From the NCBI RefSeq assembly GCF_030651745.1, contig NZ_JAUSCC010000054.1:1-48481 (forward strand): 48,481 nucleotides of DNA, read 5' to 3'. A program made the position numbers and the translations under genes. Below are positions 45,048-48,481 of this stretch, in pieces. Position 1 is the first letter of the stretch; each line of letters begins with the position of its first letter. The stretch is from Methylophaga sp. Lineage in GTDB: Bacteria > Pseudomonadota > Gammaproteobacteria > Nitrosococcales > Methylophagaceae. The notes under the pieces are model-generated. The model was not told the origin of the DNA, did not search any database, and saw only the letters and a list, made by a program, of their open reading frames with translations.

Positions 45048-45932
45048 TCAACTTTGACGGCTACGAGCAGTGATTCCCATCAACTTGTAGGTCAGCATAG
45101 ACGCCGCAAAATCGTAGGCATGAAAGCCTTCTATCGGCGCAAATTCCATCACATCAAAGCCAATGATTTCACGTTGTTTGGCCACCGATTCAAACAGGTT
45201 TAATGTTTGATACCAACTGAGCCCGCCCGGCACTGGCGTGCCTGTTGATGGAAACACACTGGGATCCATGCCATCAATATCTACCGTGAAAAACACTTTC
45301 TGCGGGAAATCATCAGGTAAGGTAATGCTGTTGATATTATTTGGCACCAACTCATCGGCATCCTGGTAATACACGCCAAATTCTTCACGCACCTGCATTT
45401 CTTCTTCGCAAAACGCGCGAATGCCCAACTGATATAACGGAATGCCCATATCCACAGCACGTTTCATCACTGAAGCATGGCTCAGAATATCGCCTTCATA
45501 GGCATGACGCAGATCGGCATGTGCATCAATCTGCACAATACCGAAATCTTCAATACCGGCATCTTTGAGGCCTTTGATAACGCCATAAGTCACGGTGTGT
45601 TCACCGCCTAACACCACTGGAATACCCCCATTACGGATGATTTCAGCAGTGGCATTGGCAATATTATCTATCACCTGTTGCGAGCTGACGCTGCAATCGA
45701 CTGGCGGGCAGGTATAAATGCCCAAATCGCATGGATTGCTTTTACCATCCCATTTTTCCAACTGCCATGAGGCATTCAAAATGGTTGATGGACCATTTCT
45801 GGTTCCGCCACCGTAGGACACACTTTTTTCATATGGCACTGGCAAAACATGAAACATCGCCTGTTTCGGGTCGGCCTGATCAATTTCAGAGCCCAGGAAA
45901 ATTGGAAATTCTTCGTTCAATTCAGTGTTCAT
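45048..45932 (-). CDS. speB: Agmatinase
   Basis: A 294-residue ureohydrolase. The metal-binding motifs are VLGGEHTVTYG, IDAHADLRHAYEG and the TVDIDGMDPSVFPSTGTPVPGG region, as in agmatinase and not typical arginase. The ATG overlaps the nspC stop by 4 bases. It hydrolyses agmatine to putrescine and urea. Together with speA upstream in the operon it makes putrescine for the carboxyspermidine route. A guanidinobutyrase or proclavaminate-like use is less likely given the context. Confidence 0.92.
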   Translation of the reverse strand: MNTELNEEFPIFLGSEIDQADPKQAMFHVLPVPYEKSVSYGGGTRNGPSTILNASWQLEKWDGKSNPCDLGIYTCPPVDCSVSSQQVIDNIANATAEIIRNGGIPVVLGGEHTVTYGVIKGLKDAGIEDFGIVQIDAHADLRHAYEGDILSHASVMKRAVDMGIPLYQLGIRAFCEEEMQVREEFGVYYQDADELVPNNINSITLPDDFPQKVFFTVDIDGMDPSVFPSTGTPVPGGLSWYQTLNLFESVAKQREIIGFDVMEFAPIEGFHAYDFAASMLTYKLMGITARSRQS

Positions 45933-47095
45933 GACAGTCGCTCTTTAAAATCGCTGTAGTCAAAGTTTTTGACTACACGTAACTCATCGGTTTCGGAGTT
46001 CCAGATAGCCAGCGATGGTAATTTGGTGCCATTAAACGTCGTGGTTTTCACCATGGTGTAATGGCTCATATCTTCAAATACCAGTCGTTGACCGATTTCC
46101 AATGGCGTATCAAAACTGTAATCGCCAATCACATCGCCCGCCAGACAGGTTAAACCGCCCAAACGATAGGTATGCGCTTTTTCAGCCGGTAATCCTGAAC
46201 CAGTGATATCTGGGCGATAAGGCATTTCCAAAGTGTCAGGCATATGACAGGTAGCAGAGGTATCCAGAATGGCCTGATCCAAATGATTCCAGGTGATATC
46301 CAGCACTTCACAACTCAAAATACCTGTACCGATTGCCACCGCCTCACCAGGCTCCAGATAAACTTCGACTTGATGCCGTTGTTTAAAATCCTTAACTAAC
46401 TCGATTAACCCATCAATGTTATAACCATCAGCGGTAATATGATGACCGCCGCCAAAATTCACCCAATGCATCTGTGGCAATAAATGACCAAACTTGGCTT
46501 CCATAGCAGCCACAGTGCGTTGCAAAGGCTCAAAGCCCTGTTCACACAAGGTATGAAAATGCAGACCGGAAATGCCTTCTAAAGCACTTTCGTCCAGCTG
46601 TGATAACGGAATACCTAAACGCGAACCGGGCGCGCATGGATCGTAGATTGGCACCGCGCCTTCTGAATGTTCTGGATTAATACGTAAACCGAAATGTAAT
46701 TCAGGACGTTGCTTCTGAGCCTTCAGACATTGCTCACGAAATCGTAACCACTGCCCACAGGAATTAAACACAATATGATTGGCAAATGTCAGCAGCTCAT
46801 CAATATCTGCCTGGCTGAATGCGGCGGCAAAAACATGTACTTCTCCACCATATTCTTCAAAGCCAAGACGTGCTTCATGCAGACCGCTGGCACAGGTTCC
46901 ACTCAAATACTTCGCTGTTAACGGTGCCAAAGACCACATGGAAAATGCTTTCAAAGCGGCCAGAACTTTTGCACCACTCGCCGTTTGCACATGATTCAGA
47001 ATGCGTAAATTACGCTCAACCGCGACTTCATCTACCACAAAACATGGCGATGGCAGACGGGATAGATCCAGCTTGGTAAAATCCGTAAATTGCAT
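45929..47095 (-). CDS. nspC: Carboxynorspermidine/carboxyspermidine decarboxylase
   Basis: A 388-residue PLP fold-III decarboxylase of the alanine racemase type. K49 in AALKAFSMW is the PLP lysine; WVNFGGGHHIT gives the glycine loop; the active Cys-like DTSATCHMPDTLEM and YRLGGLTCLAGD segments are specific to the NspC group, distinct from LysA. It removes CO2 from carboxyspermidine to give spermidine, or carboxynorspermidine to norspermidine. It is coupled to speB and lies 104 bases after the dehydrogenase gene, in a spacer with a palindromic repeat. Confidence 0.93.
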   Translation of the reverse strand: MQFTDFTKLDLSRLPSPCFVVDEVAVERNLRILNHVQTASGAKVLAALKAFSMWSLAPLTAKYLSGTCASGLHEARLGFEEYGGEVHVFAAAFSQADIDELLTFANHIVFNSCGQWLRFREQCLKAQKQRPELHFGLRINPEHSEGAVPIYDPCAPGSRLGIPLSQLDESALEGISGLHFHTLCEQGFEPLQRTVAAMEAKFGHLLPQMHWVNFGGGHHITADGYNIDGLIELVKDFKQRHQVEVYLEPGEAVAIGTGILSCEVLDITWNHLDQAILDTSATCHMPDTLEMPYRPDITGSGLPAEKAHTYRLGGLTCLAGDVIGDYSFDTPLEIGQRLVFEDMSHYTMVKTTTFNGTKLPSLAIWNSETDELRVVKNFDYSDFKERLS

Positions 47096-47143
47096 TAATT
47101 TTCAAACACCTGAAATCGATAATTAATTTATCTTGTTAAGGTT

Positions 47144-47173
47144 GTAGGTCGGGTTAGCATAGCGTAACCCGAC
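47144..47173. repeat. Palindromic intergenic repeat (REP-like)
   Basis: The arms GTCGGGTTA and TAACCCGAC (9 bases each) flank GCATAGCG, preceded by GTAG. This sequence resembles a dispersed intergenic palindrome known from many proteobacteria. It sits between the dehydrogenase gene and nspC and may form an RNA hairpin that influences their relative expression. Confidence 0.75.
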
Positions 47174-47199
47174 GCCTCTTTGAGACCGTAGAGAATTAA

Positions 47200-48399
47200 T
47201 CAACCGTCGAGATTGAAATCATCCAGCTCAATCACTTGCCATGGCAGACCGTATTTGTTCATATCTTCCATAAACGGATCGGGATCAAACTGTTCGATAT
47301 TCCAGACGCCCGGTTTTTTCCATTTGCCTTCCAGCATCATTTTGGCGCCGATCATTGCTGGCACACCTGTGGTGTATGAAATAGCCTGAGACTGTACTTC
47401 TGCGTAGCAATCCTGATGGTCTTTAATCTGGTAGAGATAAACGATTTTCTGTTTACCGTCTTTTACGCCTTTGACCACGCAGCCAATACAGGTTTTGCCT
47501 TTGGTACGTGGACCTAATGTTGAAGGATCGGGCAATAACGCTTTGAGGAACTGAATCGGCACAATCTGCTGGCCGTTATAGTCAATTGGATCAATACCGG
47601 TCATGCCGACATTACCCAGCACTTCCAGATGTTTCAGATAGCTTTCACCAAAGCTCATCCAGAATTGGGCACGTTTCAAGGTCGGGAAATTAACAACCAG
47701 TGATTCCAATTCTTCGTGGTACATACGGTAAATATTGTAATTACCGACCTCTTCCGGACAGGTAAAGCTGGCTTTTTTTGACATCGCAGGAGTGGTGACA
47801 AACTCACCATTTTCCCAGTGACGGCATTCAGCAGTGACTTCACGGATATTGATTTCCGGATTGAAGTTGGTAGCAAACGGATAACCATGGTCACCACCGT
47901 TGACATCAATGATGTCCAACTCATGGATTTCATCGAAATAATGTTTGGCAAGATAAGCGGTAAAGACGTTGGTCGCACCGGGATCAAAACCGCTGCCCAG
48001 CAATGCCATTAAACCGGCTTTTTCAAATTTTTCGCGATAAGCCCACTGCCAGCTGTATTCAAACTTTGCAGTGTCCAGCGGTTCGTAGTTGGCAGTGTCC
48101 AGATAATCCACACCGGCAGCCAGACAGGCATCCATAATGTGCAAGTCCTGGTACGGCAAAGCTACGTTAATGACTAGATCCGGTTTTTCCTTTTCCAGTA
48201 AGACGGTCAGCTCAGGTACATTATCCGCATCAACCTGTGCTGTGCGGATTGGGCGATCCAGCTGTGCGGCAATTGCTTTACATTTGTCTTCATTACGGCT
48301 GGCCAGAACAATTTCCGAAAATACTTCGGGTAATTGTGCGCATTTATGAGTAACGACGCCGCCAACACCACCGGCGCCAATAATGATCACTTTTGACAT
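47200..48399 (-). CDS. Carboxynorspermidine/carboxyspermidine dehydrogenase
   Basis: A 399-residue saccharopine dehydrogenase-like protein. The NAD(P)-binding motif is GAGGVGGVVTHKCAQ near the start, followed by PDLVINVALPYQDLHIMDACLAAGVDYLDTANYE and the catalytic-domain stretch LLGSGFDPGATNVFTAYLAK. It condenses aspartate semialdehyde with putrescine (or diaminopropane) to carboxyspermidine, which NspC then decarboxylates. Adjacent nspC and speB support this over lysine metabolism. It starts 25 bases after the speA stop. Confidence 0.93.
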   Translation of the reverse strand: MSKVIIIGAGGVGGVVTHKCAQLPEVFSEIVLASRNEDKCKAIAAQLDRPIRTAQVDADNVPELTVLLEKEKPDLVINVALPYQDLHIMDACLAAGVDYLDTANYEPLDTAKFEYSWQWAYREKFEKAGLMALLGSGFDPGATNVFTAYLAKHYFDEIHELDIIDVNGGDHGYPFATNFNPEINIREVTAECRHWENGEFVTTPAMSKKASFTCPEEVGNYNIYRMYHEELESLVVNFPTLKRAQFWMSFGESYLKHLEVLGNVGMTGIDPIDYNGQQIVPIQFLKALLPDPSTLGPRTKGKTCIGCVVKGVKDGKQKIVYLYQIKDHQDCYAEVQSQAISYTTGVPAMIGAKMMLEGKWKKPGVWNIEQFDPDPFMEDMNKYGLPWQVIELDDFNLDG

Positions 48400-48423
48400 A
48401 GAGCTGAGTCCTTAAACCTGAGA

Positions 48424-48481
48424 TTATCTTTCAAAGAAGGTATAGCCATTCATGCTGTCGCTGAAGGCACGTAACATTTGT
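48424..48481 (-). CDS. speA: Arginine decarboxylase, 3' end only (probable)
   Basis: The window ends inside this gene. The 18 codons visible end in MLRAFSDSMNGYTFFER and stop. An ending with GYT-[FY]-x-E is typical of biosynthetic arginine decarboxylase (SpeA), and the next operon genes complete the arginine to spermidine route. The frame is open across the visible 57 bases and the gap to the dehydrogenase gene is 24 bases. Identification rests on a short C-terminus and on context. Confidence 0.6.
   Translation of the reverse strand, partial: QMLRAFSDSMNGYTFFER

Overview
The window looks like a chromosome segment of a marine methylotrophic gammaproteobacterium, most likely Methylophaga or a close relative. 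The best clue is a flavin monooxygenase at 12095-13465 that matches, from memory, the trimethylamine (TMA) monooxygenase of Methylophaga along nearly its whole length. A full-length TMAO demethylase lies nearby at 16574-18898. No rRNA, tRNA, CRISPR array, insertion sequence or prophage was recognised. The gene content is chromosomal: purL, pepN, dcd, apbC and a polyamine operon.

Layout. 1-1.7 kb: an ammonium transporter followed by a 54-residue single-pass membrane protein. 1.7-5 kb (minus strand): an operon of an AhpD-like protein, an exported cupin and an AraC regulator, then a secreted DUF2380/DUF3280-like protein and an exported lipase-like hydrolase. 5-7.5 kb: a sodium/solute symporter with a DUF3311 partner, and a DUF1097 membrane protein. 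7.6-11.7 kb: a small anchored protein, an NTF2-like protein and a DinB-like protein, divergent from a MocR regulator across a region with four copies of an ATCTGTACCG-type site; then a glutamine amidotransferase and a MOSC protein.

11.7-19 kb is the methylated-amine core. On the minus strand lie a soluble NarX-like kinase, a NarL-type response regulator and a double-PAS protein with touching start and stop codons, followed by tmm and a DUF861 cupin. The TMAO demethylase gene tdm is divergent. Together tmm and tdm would convert TMA to TMAO and then to dimethylamine plus formaldehyde, and the ammonium transporter may recover nitrogen. A related motif, CCAATRRGGTA, sits upstream of both tmm and tdm and could be a site for the adjacent response regulator.

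19-27 kb: a MarR/MFS divergent pair, a MASE1-GGDEF cyclase, a LysE exporter, an SLT-domain lipoprotein, a glycine-zipper lipoprotein and a 7TMR-GGDEF cyclase. 27-36 kb: purL, an RDD protein, and an operon of a short PstS-like protein, an outer-membrane barrel and a GGDEF-EAL protein. 36-42.5 kb: a minus-strand housekeeping run (apbC, dcd, WD40 lipoprotein, NIF3-like protein, pepN, HIT, DUF2835). 42.6-48.5 kb: a nitrilase-family amidohydrolase, an acetyltransferase, an NTF2-like protein, a repeat-bearing spacer, and a polyamine operon read as speA (3' end only), carboxy(nor)spermidine dehydrogenase, nspC and speB. That operon would take arginine through agmatine and putrescine to spermidine by the carboxyspermidine route.
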